A DNA stretch of 64,000 bases, from positions 45,947,001 to 46,011,000 of the forward strand of contig OX344765.1 in the NCBI GenBank assembly GCA_947034895.1, written 5' to 3'. Made by a program: the position numbers and the translations under genes. This DNA is from Rhytidiadelphus loreus. Taxonomy: Eukaryota > Streptophyta > Bryopsida > Hypnales > Hylocomiaceae. Positions within the stretch are counted from its first letter, which is position 1. Each line of letters begins with the position of its first letter. Below, in pieces: positions 1 through 12,229 of this stretch. The notes below the pieces were generated by a model that was given only the letters and a program-made list of their open reading frames with translations, searched no databases and was not told the origin of the DNA.

Positions 1-1256
1 CAAGGGCCCACTCCCCCCCTCGATGAATAACCTCATCCATCCGGATTTTCATCCAAATTTGAGATTTTCACCTAATTTTGGGTTTTATGCTGGTCCTAAC
101 TTCTAACTTTTGGAGTTTAGCTCGGAATTGCAAATGGATTGCGCCAATGGTTTTAGAATGCCATATTTAGTCTAAAGGAGCCCCTACCCCTATTTCTATC
201 CCAAAAAATCCATCAGAAACTAGTGCCAACTGGGGCCAATTAAAAGGGTAAAAACCTAACTTTGGGGGTTTACCTCTTTTGGCCTGGGTAACTAGCTAGG
301 GTTGTTGGGGAGGCTCTAGGGAGTAAGAAAAGACTCCTTGACGTCTTTGTTCCGACTTCGTATGCTCCCGGGACGCCGGTCAACCCCGCAAAGATCTTGC
401 CGTAATTATTAATTGGGGGGATGTTGTCAGTTTCGGCTGCCTCCCGCTATTGGAACACTATGAAATTTGTCAGGGCACGTTATTAACATAAAAGATGCTA
501 GTCTAATTTTTAGTGAGATTTTACCGCGGCCTGGGTACTTTCCATGAATTTTCCGTTGTGGCCTTTGGCGGTTGACTGCTCGGAAAAAGATCCTTCGGAA
601 ATCAGAAAAAACCGAGACTTTTTGGGGAACCTCTCATGGAGTCTCCCAAGCCACGTGCCAAGTCTTGGGCTAATCTGGCACACAATCAATGGCGAGGTGA
701 AAACTGACTTCGGTTGAATTACCGGCAGTCAGGGAATCTTTCACACGTAAGGGAATCTTGGCGAATGGATTTCGCTGTAGATATCCCAACATGTTCCAGA
801 TCCAAGAACACTATCCGGCGGCTGTGGATTTCCTCCATGCAGCCTGTCTGGGACAAGTAACACCTGCAAGCTAACAATTTGGATTCCTAACGTTTTGTCG
901 ATGGAATGGGGAAACTAGAACCTATCTTTGGAGATTTATGTGGGGACCTCCCTAACTCTCCTAAGACCAATTTAGCCTATCATGGTCACATGCACTGGGT
1001 TTGGGCTATTTTGGATAAGTTCCCGATAGCCCTATTGTTTCCCACTATTTACGGGTTCTAACCTATATACAAGTGGATTTTGTGGTTACTCTATGGACAA
1101 AAGGCTATTTATGACCAAATGCTATACTAGTACGTGACATACCTATTTTGGTTCTACACTCTTTTTTGGGCTTTTTGTAGTACTTTATGCCTTACTTTGT
1201 ACTAAACTAAAAAAAAATAAAAAAATGAGTCCCAAGTGACGAATTTGGGGCTCACA
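1..1256 (-). mobile_element. Terminal part of an LTR-type element, minus orientation
   Basis: The minus strand starting at 1256 reads TGTGAGCCCC and continues with the same landmarks as the element that starts at 3526. These are a CACTTGG motif within 30 bases, an AT-rich stretch, and a GCGGTAAAATCTCACT motif about 730-745 bases in. No coding sequence is visible. This is a second member of the same family in inverted orientation, cut by the window edge, so its other end and target duplication cannot be checked. Calling it an LTR is inference from the TG start and the comparison with the 3526-8683 copy. Confidence 0.5.
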
Positions 1257-2180
1257 ACCTCCTACCACCCCACATATATAGAGAGAGTTTTACTCCACTC
1301 TAAACAAGTAAAGCTAATGTATAAATGGCGAGTGGTTGAAAATTGCAATGATGTATATCTCCTAGTAGTATTGATAAATATTAGCAATAGATAAAACTTG
1401 TTGGATTTTTGGAAGACATTGACCGTCTTGTTTATCAAAATTGACTAAGAAATTGACAAGAATTTGACAGACACTACAATATTGACCGCATTGACAGGGT
1501 GCCAACTTCCCAAAGTTGTGGTGGTCATTTCGGACACTTTTCTGTCAAAATTTCAGTCAATTAGGGCCCATTTCCTTTGTAGTGATTATTAACTTAGCAT
1601 ATTGCATTGAATTTTTGTTTTTTCAATTCTAATACAAACTTAAGTTCATATTTTGTATGTATGTAGGTTCCTCAACAACCCGAAGACAATTCCACAGATT
1701 GTGGGATTTGATCAAAAGTGTAGATATTTTTTTGAATACAATTGTGGAAGGTGTTTTTTTGGGACAAAATAGTGAGAATATAGTAAGTGTGTATCCTTTA
1801 TACCTTTATAAACTTAAGAATTTGAAGAGTCTCAAGCCTTTTTGAATTAAAGTTATATTAATTTGAATTAGAGTATTTCAAGAGTTCTAGGTGCTTTTGA
1901 ATTGGTTTTATATTAACTTGTTGTTAATATATATTTGCTCAGCTGTAGAAAGTGCATTGGAAAATCCAGAATGTGACATTTCAAGATGCAGAAGTGAATT
2001 CTAAGTGGATAAGTATAAAGCAATCAATATTGATGCTTGAAGGAGGGTTGATTTTTTCAGCAAGTGATAAAGACAAGTAAGTCATCTAATCTACTTTTAA
2101 AATAATATCTTACTAATTTTTACAATGTTATTTAAGCTATTTCAAACACATTGATGTTCAAATTTATATATGTCATTGCA
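1257..2180. other. AT-rich spacer, no supported gene
   Basis: I see no convincing coding sequence. A 62-codon ATG frame at 1657-1845 has no recognisable motif. A possible very small inverted-repeat element lies at 1472-1584: it starts CACTACAA and ends TTGTAGTG, as many plant MITEs do, but the flanks show no clear target duplication. Confidence 0.4.
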
Positions 2181-2189
2181 AGAGGAATA

Positions 2190-2569
2190 ATAATTGTACA
2201 TTGGAAAGTAAAGGAGTCCTATCCAACATTTTGAAAATTCCTTTATATTCTTGTTCCACAAGGAGAAAACCAAAAAATCCTAAGAGACTGAATCCCCATG
2301 GCAAATGCCTTACTTCAGAGGAATTTACCTTGAATAGGTTGAAAGCAACAAAAGAAGAAGAAGACAATTTTTATGAGAAAGAGGAAAAGAAGAAGAAAAG
2401 AGTAGACCTTGCAAATGCCAGAAAAGAAGCAAAAATTCAGCAACAACTTGAGAAGAAAATGGCTATAGAAGCCAAAAGGACAATGATAAAACCTCATAAA
2501 TTTCCTATACTCACAAAAAGGAGGGCAACATTTGTAGCTCCTATAGTGAAATCTAATGTGCACGGTTAG
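2190..2569 (+). pseudogene. Possible C-terminal remnant of a pogo/Tigger-like DDE transposase
   Basis: An open frame ends at 2569. It contains a KGVL motif, a proline/arginine/lysine stretch, then GKCLTSEEF followed by a long run of mixed Glu/Lys (EEEDNFYEKEEKKKKR) and a charged helix. Pogo/Tigger-type transposases commonly end after the catalytic domain with a GK-LTS-E motif and a Glu/Lys-rich coiled tail, and this matches that layout. No DDE catalytic core is visible upstream, there is an in-frame stop just before the region, and there is no ATG. If the assignment is right, only the tail survives. A generic charged low-complexity frame is the alternative. Confidence 0.3.
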
Positions 2570-2785
2570 TAGATGGTATATTGACATCACATTAGTGAAG
2601 TACTTGTGAACTTGATTGTAGAAAGGTCACAACTTTTCAAATACAATTGTATTTTCATTTTACTACAATGCTCAAATATCATTTACTAATAACAATTCCA
2701 AAAAAAATTAGTGAAAAAATGATACCCACTTTGCAGAAAATCATTTGAAACTCAAATGTGCACAGTTAGTAGCATGTCTACGATA

Positions 2786-3525
2786 ACTAGTTCTCTTGTA
2801 CATAGAAAATTGTTCGTGTTCAACATAACTAAGGTGACCAGTTTGACTCCTCCAAGTTTTTGATTTGAGACATGTTGTGATTCATTTGGTCAATAGCACA
2901 TTCAATCACATTCTCTTTTCAACGCCCATGGAATTTGTTCAAGTCTTTACACCATAATATGTTGACCCTTGAACGGTTGACTGACTCCATGGAGCTGGTG
3001 CGGCCTAATTTGTTATAAGTAGAGGGATTGCCATCACGAAGCTACTCAAGGGGCACGAGATAGCCGTGTTGGGCAGCTTGCATGCCAAATAGTCGCTAGT
3101 GGCCACAATCACGTTCCACCAGGAGCCAGAAATTTTCATCAACGAAGTAGAAATGGACAAACTAACGCTCCTTGAGAAGCAGGCTTGGGTGAACTCGACT
3201 CTCACCATCACATAGAGCGTCGCCCCCACCAAAGTCTTCAAACTGGAATCCAACACTCAAACTGAGGTCCATCCTCGGGATCCTCCTCCTCAGTTTCTAG
3301 TGAGATGGAGTTCTGTTTGTCCAAACGAATCTTTTTCTAAGTTTTTAAATGTCATGTAGGGAGGTAATGAAAACCATTTTTGAGAATGGGATTTCATTGT
3401 CATTTCTAAGTGTGTTTTTAGTGCCATTTCAAAGGGTTTTCAATGCCATTTAAGGAGGTATTTTTGTAAATTGGCAATTGGAAAATCCCCAAAATGAGGT
3501 GCACAAGTGGTTCCTTGTTCAAAAG
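2786..3525 (+). pseudogene. RPB3-like RNA polymerase subunit pseudogene, copy A, 5' part
   Basis: This part is colinear with copy B at 36586-37365. The translated frame carries the subunit-3 motif ATVTFHQEPE, then INEVEMD and a PTKVF motif, which in plant RPB3/NRPB3 sit in the second half of the RpoA-D domain. The copy is dead. About 20 bases are missing where copy B encodes PPIARKGV, a TAG replaces the Trp codon of the HAKW motif (near 3090), and another TAG interrupts the LTIT stretch (near 3212). The exon appears to end after a Gln-Thr-Glu codon run near 3270, and the rest is intron. The 3' half resumes at 8684 after a 5.16-kb insertion. The normal gene encodes a core subunit of RNA polymerase II and its plant relatives Pol IV and V. 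Confidence 0.65.
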
Positions 3526-5087
3526 TGTGAGCCCTCAAGCTGGCACTTGGAACTCTGAACTTATTTTTCGCGATTTTTAGTTAATTTTTGGGTGAAAAAT
3601 AGGAAAAAACACATAAAAATACAATTATTGAGGGTTCTGGTAGAAGTCCCTACCAAAGTGGTGTGTAATGGCCTTAAATGCGTGAAACATGTAAAATTTT
3701 ATATTTTCACTAAATTAAGGTCTTATTAGTAGAATTAGGTAGTTAAATTAGTAATTTTGAGTGAAGTAAGGATTTGAAAGTTAACCAGTTTTAGTGTCCT
3801 GTCCATGTGATACAGTACCTATAAGTATACATGTAACAAATTGGTTAAAAGTTAGAGTCTAGTCAGAGTCTGTCCAAATCCAATTCGAAAGAGTTAGATT
3901 TGTTGTTTGCAAGTAATTTTGAGAAATACATTCATTCACAAACCAAGATGGAGGAAATGATGATTGGAACATATAGAGAGGTGCTTTTCTAGGTCAAAGC
4001 ATGCCAGAAGGTCGAATAGAAGCCCGATCATCTAAGATTCCCTCGGTATTAAGAATAATTCCCCCCCGGGTGGAAATTATTAAGGAATTGCTAAAAATAA
4101 CATTCTTATTGGAGATTTGGTTTTGCCCTTAGTTGATGGACATCTTGTAGAAGATTGCCCAAAAGTTTCGAGATTTTACAAAACTCCATGATGACTCCAT
4201 GAGAAGTCAACTGCTTAAAACTGCCTTCGTAAATTCCTAGAAATTACCAATGTTGCGGTAAAATCTCACTAAAAATTAGGATATTGTTTTGTGTGCCAAT
4301 AAAGAGCCCTGTTAAGTTTGAAAACATTATGACATTCCCAAGTACCAGAATTAGGACCGACAGCGAATTTTACAAGAATTTACAACTTGGCGGCGGGTTG
4401 ACCGGCAAACCAGGAGCTAGCGGTGTCCGAATGGAGCGATTCAAGGGTCAATTCTTACTCCCACAAATATTCTAAACCACCCAAGATTGACAGTTTCATC
4501 AACAAACGCAAATTCCAAAAATTAGATTTTTGACTTTTGTTCTGAGTTACCGTGACTCAAATTTGCCCTTTAAAACGGCTGGAGAGGTAGGGGCAAGGGG
4601 TCCTTTGAGCTAATTGGGGTCTTCTGAACGCAATGGTGCAATTTGTTTTCAGTTTCAAATTATCCCTCAAAAGATAGAGAGGGTCAGCCCTTAGTTTGAC
4701 TTTGAAAAGGTAATTTTGGATTAATCTAGGTGGATTTTGCAAATATCTTTTGTAAAATCGAAGATTGGATTTGCCGAAGATACTTGTCTTGCATAAGAAG
4801 CCATCTTTTGAACTAAAAAAAGACAATTTAAAACTAACCTTAGATAAAAATGTAAAATATCTCGGTTAATTAGGTAGGTTTTCAAAATATCTTTGAAAAA
4901 ATCTAATATTTGATTTGGGAAAAGATTCTAAAGCCATTTAGGTCCTAGAAGGAACTTGCTTGAGAACCTTCCTTCCCATTAAACAAAGATTATTTAGAAA
5001 ACGCGTTTAGGTAGTTTAGCAAAATATCTACATTGAAAATAAGAAAATATTTACGAACAACTTACCGGGGGGGAGGCCGGAAGCGAG

Positions 5088-5095
5088 TATATAAA
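5088..5095 (+). promoter_or_regulatory. TATA box of the LTR-like element
   Basis: TATATAAA sits just upstream of a GC-richer stretch and a T/C-rich leader beginning around 5115. This is the expected arrangement for a core promoter in an LTR. No experimental start is known. Confidence 0.4.
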
Positions 5096-5621
5096 GCCCT
5101 TCCTCGAGGTTGTTTGTGGCCCTCATTCTCTTGTTTCATTCTTGTTGTTGCTCTTATCGTGCTACCGACACTTGTCGGAGCACTTTTTAAGCCAAATTTT
5201 GGCTATTTTCTTCTATTTTCTTCTATTCTCTTGTACTTTGAAGGTCCGGAGGGCCCCTACAAAGCTTTCTTTTCTTTTCTTGTTTGAATTTGGAGGCTTC
5301 AAGCCCCAAAACTTTGCTTTTCAAGAGTTTAGATAAAGGAAATCCCCTAACTCTATTGCTGTTGGAGTTAACTAATTTCTTTCTTGAATTTGGAGGCTTC
5401 AAACCCCAAAACTTTGATATTTTGGGACTTGTGGGAGCAGTTCCTAAACTCTAATTTGACTTTATTGTTCTTTTCGATACTAACCAACTATTTGTGCAAA
5501 TTGATAACAATTTGTGATAACTTAAAACTTTAAAGCTGCAAGGCTAGATTTTGCCAAAAGGTTTTAAGCATCACCACGTGCCAAAACTTGTTCTATAACG
5601 GGTGTTTGATTTGAATAATTG

Positions 5622-5830
5622 CTAATGTTTGGTTAAACACTGTCATGTGTACCTCCTTTAGTGATTAAACTTAGAACTTTGTTTGGAATTTTGGAAATTA
5701 GTTTTTAATGTTCGGTTAAACACTGTCATGTGTACCTCCTTTAGTGATTAAACTTAGAACTTTGTTTGGAATTTTGGAAATTAGTTTTTAATGTTCGGTT
5801 AAACACTGTCATGTGTACATCCTTTAAGAA
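5622..5830. repeat. 83-bp tandem repeat, about 2.5 copies
   Basis: The motif TAATGTTYGGTTAAACACTG recurs at 5623, 5706 and 5789, exactly 83 bases apart, with nearly identical sequence between occurrences. It lies inside the LTR-like element. Confidence 0.85.
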
Positions 5831-5874
5831 TTAAGTTTTCAAAATACTAGTTTGGGTCCTTGGATACTGGTTAT

Positions 5875-6080
5875 TCCTAGGGTTGCTCTCGCACGGCGGA
5901 GCTTTGACTTTGAAACCTAGAAACAGGTACTTAAAACTTTGATTTGCCAGTTATTTCCTAGGGTTGCTCCCACACGGCGGAGCTTTGACTTTTTAACTCC
6001 TGGAAACGGGTATTTAAAAATTCTAATTCTTTTATTCTTTCATGTTGTCTGGGGTAGCTCCCGCACGGTGAAGCTTTGAC
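5875..6080. repeat. Tandem repeat with GGAGCTTTGACTT motif, about 3 copies
   Basis: The block CCTAGGGTTGCTC followed by CACGGCGGAGCTTTGACTT occurs near 5877 and 5949. A third, more diverged copy (GGGGTAGCTC...CACGGTGAAGC) is near 6050. It lies inside the LTR-like element, directly downstream of the 83-bp repeat. Confidence 0.7.
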
Positions 6081-6439
6081 TTACCAAATAAGAATCAACG
6101 AAATAAGATTCTTTGAAAACTTATTTAAAGGCCAAACTTCGTTGATTTTTCTTCTTTTGGTGTTGCACACATGGTGGAGGTATTTGGTTCCCAAACTTGC
6201 CATTGGTTGTTTGTTTCATTTGAATTGTTTTGCTTTGTCTTCTTTTCTTTCAATTTCATCAAAATAGGTCATCTTGATTATTTCATTCACAACATTAATT
6301 CTCCCTTATTTGGCAAATTAGGAGTGCTTAACCTTTTTAAAAAATTAAATATTTTTTCAAATTTGTTAAAAATTACGGTTCACCCAAATTAGTTTATTGT
6401 TTCTTTTTAGTGTTCAGTATAATTTCAATTAGCTGAAGC

Positions 6440-6730
6440 AGGGACAGCCTAAGAGCCTACAACACAAGAACGAGCCTACAATACAAGAACGAATTCACAG
6501 TTGAGAACGAGCTCACAGCACGGGAACAAGTTCACAGTTGGGAACAAGCTCACAGCACGGGAACGAGCTCACAGCACGAGAACGAGCTGCAGTGGCCAAT
6601 CGCGCCGCGCCACGTGGCAGCGACCGGCAACGTGGGAAGGGTAGCCCAGCCTCAGTCCATCGACCAACAGCGTGGGAGGGTAGCTCAGCCTCAGTCCAGG
6701 GATCAGCAGCTTGGGAGGGTAGTCCCAACC
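6440..6730. repeat. GC-richer short tandem repeats
   Basis: From 6455 to 6595 the sequence is built from a roughly 20-base unit around GAACGAGCTCACAGCACGG with variants. From 6630 to 6730 a roughly 50-base unit around GTGGGAGGGTAGCTCAGCC repeats. The open frames here on both strands are by-products of the repeats. It lies within the LTR-like element. Confidence 0.6.
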
Positions 6731-8683
6731 CCAGTCCAGCGACTTTGGTCCAACAACCATTCAGTCAGATCAAGACATTGACAAGGCCTCTCCAAAATTT
6801 CAGTAAGCTCTCTCACACAAAACTAACACACAAATTTACATATTCTTCTAAAGAATATATTATTTAAGAGTTGGCCGTTGCTTCGCCACACCAAAACCTT
6901 TGACTTTAAAACTAAAATCTTCTCTTCAACCTCCTTGGAAATTCCATCTCTCATTTTTTTCCGGTTGTGCACTAACTCTCACCATAGCCAACTTTGAAGC
7001 TCCAAAAGAAAAGAGAATGAATTAGAAAGGGAAGGGAATGATATAGAATGAATTAAACACGTGAAGAATTTCTATGATTAAAAAATTATTAATGTAGGGA
7101 ATCATACTATTCAATTTGGCTTTGTTGTTAGATTTTATTCCATTTACTATTCACTCAATTGTTTGGTAGTTATTAATTAGGATTCCAATTGTATTAATTG
7201 GCCCATTTCGTTATTTAGAGTTTTGTTTTATTAGGCTAATAAGCCAAATAGATAAAACAAAAGACAACTAATATCTTTGGAATATTAAACTAAAAACTAT
7301 TAAACAATTGGCAAGGGAATAATCACTATTCATTAGAATTAGAGAACTTAAATGAATTAATTAGTTTACAATAAAAACCCTAAAACATAACTATTATCAA
7401 AACTAACAAATTGGACTTTTTGGATAAGTTTTTAGGACGACAATTCAACAAAAATTGATCAAAAACCCACTAGAATCTTGTGAATTCATGAAAGATAATG
7501 GAAGACTTTGTGGATACAATCATGATGGTGTTTTGCGACGACGGATCCATCGACATCTTCGATACTGAGGTATGATTTCTAAATTCGTTTTTTTTCTTAA
7601 ATTTGCTTTTCATTTAAATCACAATTAACATTTGGAATCCCATTTGCTACGTAGAAGTTTGAACATTGCTAAAATTCTTAAATAACCTAATTAAAATTGT
7701 GGAAGTAATAAATTGATGAATTTGGAATTAATTTGGAAATGAAATAGTAATTTCATCCAAAAGAATTTCAAAAGGAATCTAACTTAATTTAGGAACTTAA
7801 GGAATATAAGAATAATTAGGAAAAGTTAAAACCTAATTTATTCCCTTATTTTCTTGAAAATTATTGAATGAACTAATTCCATCCAACTAAGGAGAATTTT
7901 CATCCATTCAAAAGTTCTCACCTAGAAGTCCTTAATTTTTACTTTTTACCTTAGTAGAAAGGCAATTTATCACTTTCTTCATAAAAATAATAAAGAATCC
8001 AAAAACTACTAATTTTAGAATTATAACTTAGACTTAAGATTGATAAAGGAACAATTAGGAATATTTTTAAAGAATAACTAAGGAATCTTTTGAGACTATA
8101 ATCATTTAGGGAATCTTTTGAAGATTCCCAAACCAACTTTTATTTTAGAATTACTTTAATTTTAAAGGAGTAAAGGATGGATGAAGTTTAGCCTAAATTT
8201 GGATGAAAAATCTAAAAATAGGTCAAAACTAGGATTTCTCTCAAAAATTCATTAGTTGAATTAATTAACAAATTGACCCTGAAATTTAGATTTATTTAGA
8301 ATTTATTTTCTATTTTTAGTCAACGGATGAAGTTTTTAGGATAGAACTAGAGACAAATTTCATCCATCAATATCTTCTAGTAGGAACACCAGAATTCAAC
8401 TTGCTTTACCATTCTGGAAAGGGCAAATTGCATTCTACACATTAGCTTAGATAGATTTTTAGGTTAGATTAGATTTTATTTATTCATCACTGTCTTGAAC
8501 TTGTAACATTTAAATTGATTTGAAACAGTCGAATTTAGGATATAACCATAACAAACAAAGTATCCATTGCTTGAAAGGCCAAAGAACACTACGTTTATAA
8601 TTCATCCATTTGAATCATTAACTTATGCCGCTAGAACCTGCGTGCAACTTTCTGACTTAAGGGTGGAGTTAGAAACACTCACA

Positions 8684-9570
8684 AAAACTAGGACAGATCT
8701 AGATTTAAGCAAATCTTTGCCACTTTACCAAACTCAATTAGAATTGCATTTGTAGCAAGTGGAGGTGGTGCTTTCATCAGTGAGGAACTATTACGAAATG
8801 CCGAAGATTCGGGGACGTCGGAGTTGTTCGAAATCCAAGCGAGAGATGATGACTGTTTCATCTTCTCTGTGGAGTCCACAGGTGCCATCCCAGCTGCCAA
8901 GATATTCCTGGATGCCATCAAAGTAATGAAACAGGAGCTGCTTGCATTGCGTCTTGAATTGCAGAAGACAGCTTTGCCTTGTCATTTGCGGATCGTGAAA
9001 TTGGTGCCACTTCTCCAAAAGGAATAATTACAACAATCAAAGTGTCCCAGACGATGTCTCGAATGGCTTCGCAAAACTTAACTTTGAGGAAGCTGAGGCA
9101 GACTGGGAATTCTGATGTATGCCTTTTGAAAATCAACTTGTCCATTTCAAAGCCTTCATTGGAGATACTGCTAGTGATGATTTCCGTGACTCCCTCTGAT
9201 GAACTTGTTTAATGCTTTAAGTCTCATGCCAATTCCTTTCTCAAGATCCAATGTTTTTCAGGGAATTTTGCTGTCATGAATTGAAGTGTCTCCCTTGAGG
9301 ATTAATTGCGTGCGTACAAGTGCAGGCTATTCAAATCAAATTGCGCGCATGAAATGCAAGAAGGCTAGTGAATAGCGAAGTTCAAGTTGCAGTGTAAATG
9401 TGGAGTCTTTTCAAGTGCGTTGGAGGCATATAAAACTTCCCAAAACATGTCCCACGAGAAATCTATGGAATTTATAGCCTCCAAAATGCTTCGTGAGTTT
9501 GCTACAGGCATGCGTTCAGTAACGTTTGGACTTAATGCCCATCGATGACCTCTTTGTGACCAATTCCAAA
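8684..9570 (+). pseudogene. RPB3-like pseudogene, copy A, 3' part
   Basis: This continues the gene interrupted at 3525. It contains the end of the intron, then an exon with SEELLRNAEDSG followed by FEIQARDDDCFIFSVESTG and AKIFLDAIKVMKQELLALRL. These match the conserved end of plant RPB3, where a DD-F-F-VESTG motif precedes the long helix that dimerises with RPB11. The frame is lost after the helix (near 8960-9000), where copy B and copy A both show a shifted tail. The bases from 9420 to 9570 match 38100-38240 and again 10640-10780. Nothing suggests expression. Confidence 0.65.
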
Positions 9571-9918
9571 TGAGTTGAAAATTTTCAAGCATGTAGCCAA
9601 CTTGCCTTTAAGAATGAATTCAAAGAAGCACCACCAACATGGACATTTTTTCATACAAATGTGACCTTGTGAAGTGCAGCTACCCAGTTTTTCAAAGGGC
9701 CAAGAAAGGATTTTTGTCGCTTTAAATGTTAATATCTTGCAATCTACAAAGTGGAAATTTTTGAAATTTTTTTCACATCTTGTCAAATTAGTGTACTACA
9801 AGATCCTATGATCACAAGTGCCAAAAAATGATTCTTTAAAAAAAAAATTTGGTACTTGTATTAGAAATGACAATTTTAGAGTGTTTTTGGTGAAAACATA
9901 GTCAAAAACCTTTAGAGG
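9571..9918. mobile_element. Right half of a TTAA-type MITE (member P1)
   Basis: The sequence matches the right half of the element at 14918-15648, including the AACATGGACATTTTTTCATAC motif. It ends CCTTTAGAGG directly before TTAA at 9919-9922. The left end is not visible and was probably lost where the element abuts the RPB3 duplication. Confidence 0.5.
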
Positions 9919-9922
9919 TTAA

Positions 9923-10640
9923 GCAATTATGGGCCAAGCCAAATATCATGCCAAACATTTTGGATATCATGCAAGGATGTGCTGTATAAATTTCCAATCG
10001 CACAATTCCAACATATAATCATACAAATTTTCACCACATAGTTAGATGGCCATGGTTGGATGGCCAATTTGCATAGTTAATGATAGTGGCAACACTTGCA
10101 TAATTTGGGTGCACCATGCAACAATGCACATTTCATGGCTTGTGAGGTCTTCATTTTCTAAAATAAATTGGTAGAATCTGGATGTATCGGAAGTTTCAAG
10201 ATTTTGAGTTTCAATTGATAAAGGATAATGTTTTGTATCTGTATCCATGTATCTATATATTCATATCCATGTATCCATATATCATATCAATATTGTATAT
10301 AGAACAAGACACGGGATACCACTTGGGTGTGATTTTTAGATGCATTATATTGCAAACTAAATGTTAACACATGCATACACTCTAACCTCTTTATAATGAC
10401 TTTGTTTACTCCCGTCATAGTGGTCATATTGGGGAGGTGTCCTAGTGTAGAATTAGCATGCATTTGTCACATTAAAGAAGCAATTGAAACTAAAGTTTTG
10501 AAAATTCAAGATCAATGTATTTCAAAGTGTGAATGTATAAATACATAAATGATCATGGTACAATACTAATATGTTATATGCAACTAGTACATAATACAAT
10601 ATACCATTTACATTATATAATACAATGGAAGTTGGAAATT
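9923..10640. repeat. Interspersed host repeat, copy 1, with empty TTAA site
   Basis: This sequence recurs at 15653-16157 plus 16922-17540 and at 39630-40118 plus 40342-40970. All three share the CAAGCCAAATATCATGCC motif, a CATATTGGGGAGGTGTCC-like motif and an ATGATCATGGTACAAT motif. At 10472-10475 this copy reads CACATTAAAGAAGC with a single TTAA. In the other two copies the same point carries an insertion. This is the uninterrupted reference for those insertions. Confidence 0.75.
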
Positions 10641-10900
10641 TCACATGTCACATGTCTCACGAGAAATGTATGGAATTTTCAGCCTCCAAAATGCTTCATG
10701 AGTGTGCTCCAGGTAGATGTTCAGCAACGTTTGGACTGAATACCCATCGATGACCTCTTCCTGCAGCATACGTACAACCATAAGAATGTGATGCAAACAC
10801 ATTGATAAATTAAATACATCGTGCATTATTTAGTCACAAGCAGAGGCAACCCCATTGAGTACTACTCTGAAATGTAGAAAACAACACTGATACATAGCTG
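10641..10900 (+). pseudogene. Third partial copy of the RPB3-region 3' tail
   Basis: The sequence matches 38130-38350 of copy B, including TCTCACGAGAAAT, GCCTCCAAAATGCTT and the CACAAGCAGAGGCAAC motif. It therefore duplicates the end of the RPB3 pseudogene region already present at about 9430-9570. No open frame is preserved. Confidence 0.55.
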
Positions 10901-12140
10901 TCGTGGTATTTTTTTCACTTTAAACGCAGATATCTTGCTATTTGTGGAGTCAAAATTTCTGAATTTTTTTTACACATTCTCATATTAGATAGGTGTAAGA
11001 TTTTACAATTAGATGTGCAAAAATAATTCAAATTTGTTTACTCTTTGCTATAGAAACTCGGAGGTGCACATAAGGTAAATTAGCCCATTGTGGTCAAATG
11101 ATCCACACTGGTCACCTACCAAATGACCCCATTATGTTTTTTTCAATTTTTTCAGATTTTGATTTCAATACATGTCTTACATGACAGTAATGAAGTAGTT
11201 AGTGACTTCACTAGGAATATTCAATTTTTCAGTGAAAATTCATTGTGAAAATTGACTTTTTAGGCCTTCCATATTAGAAAAGACTTTGACTGCTTTAGGT
11301 GAGTCAAAGGGGCATGATTGATTCAGATTTTGTTGATTTTAAGGTAGTCTTCATACTCTTATGGGCAAAAATGCATTGAACACTTCAAAAATTCATAACA
11401 AATTCATACTTTGTCAAAAAAAAAAATTCAGTTGCTCTCATTGTTTCTCACACTTGTAGTACTATGGGAAACAATTTGAAAATTTCAGTAACCACATGAT
11501 GTCAAACTCCTTGTTCTGATGACAATAGGCTGATTTACATTATTTCTACTACAACAAACCTCGTGCAAACCAATGGTTTCTAATAAACTATAATTTCAAC
11601 CTAAAATTTTGAGCATTGTTCAATAATGACTATAGGTTTCTATTGCCAATATTTTCAACTCAAATAAAATATAAAATGATTTCTAAAAGAGGTTGAAAAT
11701 GAACTAAAATGGCATGTTTTTCAACTCAAATAATTATAAAGAACACATTTAGATGACCATTGAATCAATATTCAACTCAAAATGAGCTTTCAATAGAGAG
11801 TTATTTTTAGAAAAAAATTGTTCATTTTTTAAACAATTTTTTCTTATATAATACAAGGAGGAGAAAGTTATTTTTCAATTCTATAGTATATCTTTTTACT
11901 TCAATTTTTTTTAACTAATTATTATTAACAAATAAAATATCAATAATTCAAAACATAAACTTCCAAAGTAGGAAAATCTATTCATACATTTTCTAAATTT
12001 GATTTAAAATTCAAAAAGTAAATAGGGGTTCCAAAGTTTTGTTCGCACATGGTACTCTAGGTGACCCACCCCCCCGAGCTATAGAAATGGTAGTTTTGAG
12101 TGTTTTTTTGTGGAAAAAAAAGGCCTTGGTCAAGTAGGGC
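10900..12140. mobile_element. TTAA-type MITE (P2) split by a Mutator-like element
   Basis: The bases 10905-11056 and 12079-12135 together match one continuous stretch at 38400-38605. The outer right end is the degraded form GGTCAAGTAGGG followed by CTTAAG. The 1022 bases in between are a separate insertion. The left end of the MITE is not preserved. Confidence 0.5.
11057..12078. mobile_element. Mutator-like non-autonomous element with 9-bp target duplication
   Basis: The element begins CTCGGAGGTG and ends CACCCCCCCGAG, giving short imperfect inverted termini. It is flanked on both sides by CTATAGAAA (11048-11056 and 12079-12087). A 9-bp duplication is the hallmark of Mutator-like elements. 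The uninterrupted counterpart CTATATAAATGG is visible at 38549-38560 in copy B. There is no coding capacity. It interrupts a TTAA-type MITE, so it is the younger of the two insertions. Confidence 0.7.
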
Positions 12141-12229
12141 TTAAGTATCAACCTCTTTTTCTTCTTGAATTTGAAAAAACAAAAATGCATTGAACTTCCA
12201 TCATGTTAAACTCCTGTAGCAACTTTGAT

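Larger units (their letters stand above)
3526..8683 (+). mobile_element. 5158-bp LTR-like element inserted in the RPB3 copy A intron
   Basis: Comparison with copy B fixes the boundaries. B reads GTTCAAAAGCTAGGAC without interruption. A reads GTTCAAAAG, then TGTGAG...CTCACA, then AAAACTAGGAC. The element therefore begins TG, ends CA, has a 6-bp inverted terminus, and is flanked by AAAAG/AAAA, a nearly perfect 4-5 bp target duplication. No gag or pol frame is visible. A TATATAAA box lies at 5088-5095, followed by a pyrimidine-rich leader. Tandem repeats follow at 5622-5830, 5875-6080 and 6440-6600. I saw no second LTR inside. It could be a solo copy of a very long LTR, as in Ogre-like Ty3 elements, or a large non-coding retrotransposon derivative. 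Confidence 0.55.

Noticed and set aside
6538..6867. Plus-strand frame of 109 codons in the LTR-like element, and minus-strand frames over it
   Set aside because: They are generated by GC-rich tandem repeats, and no gag-like features are visible.
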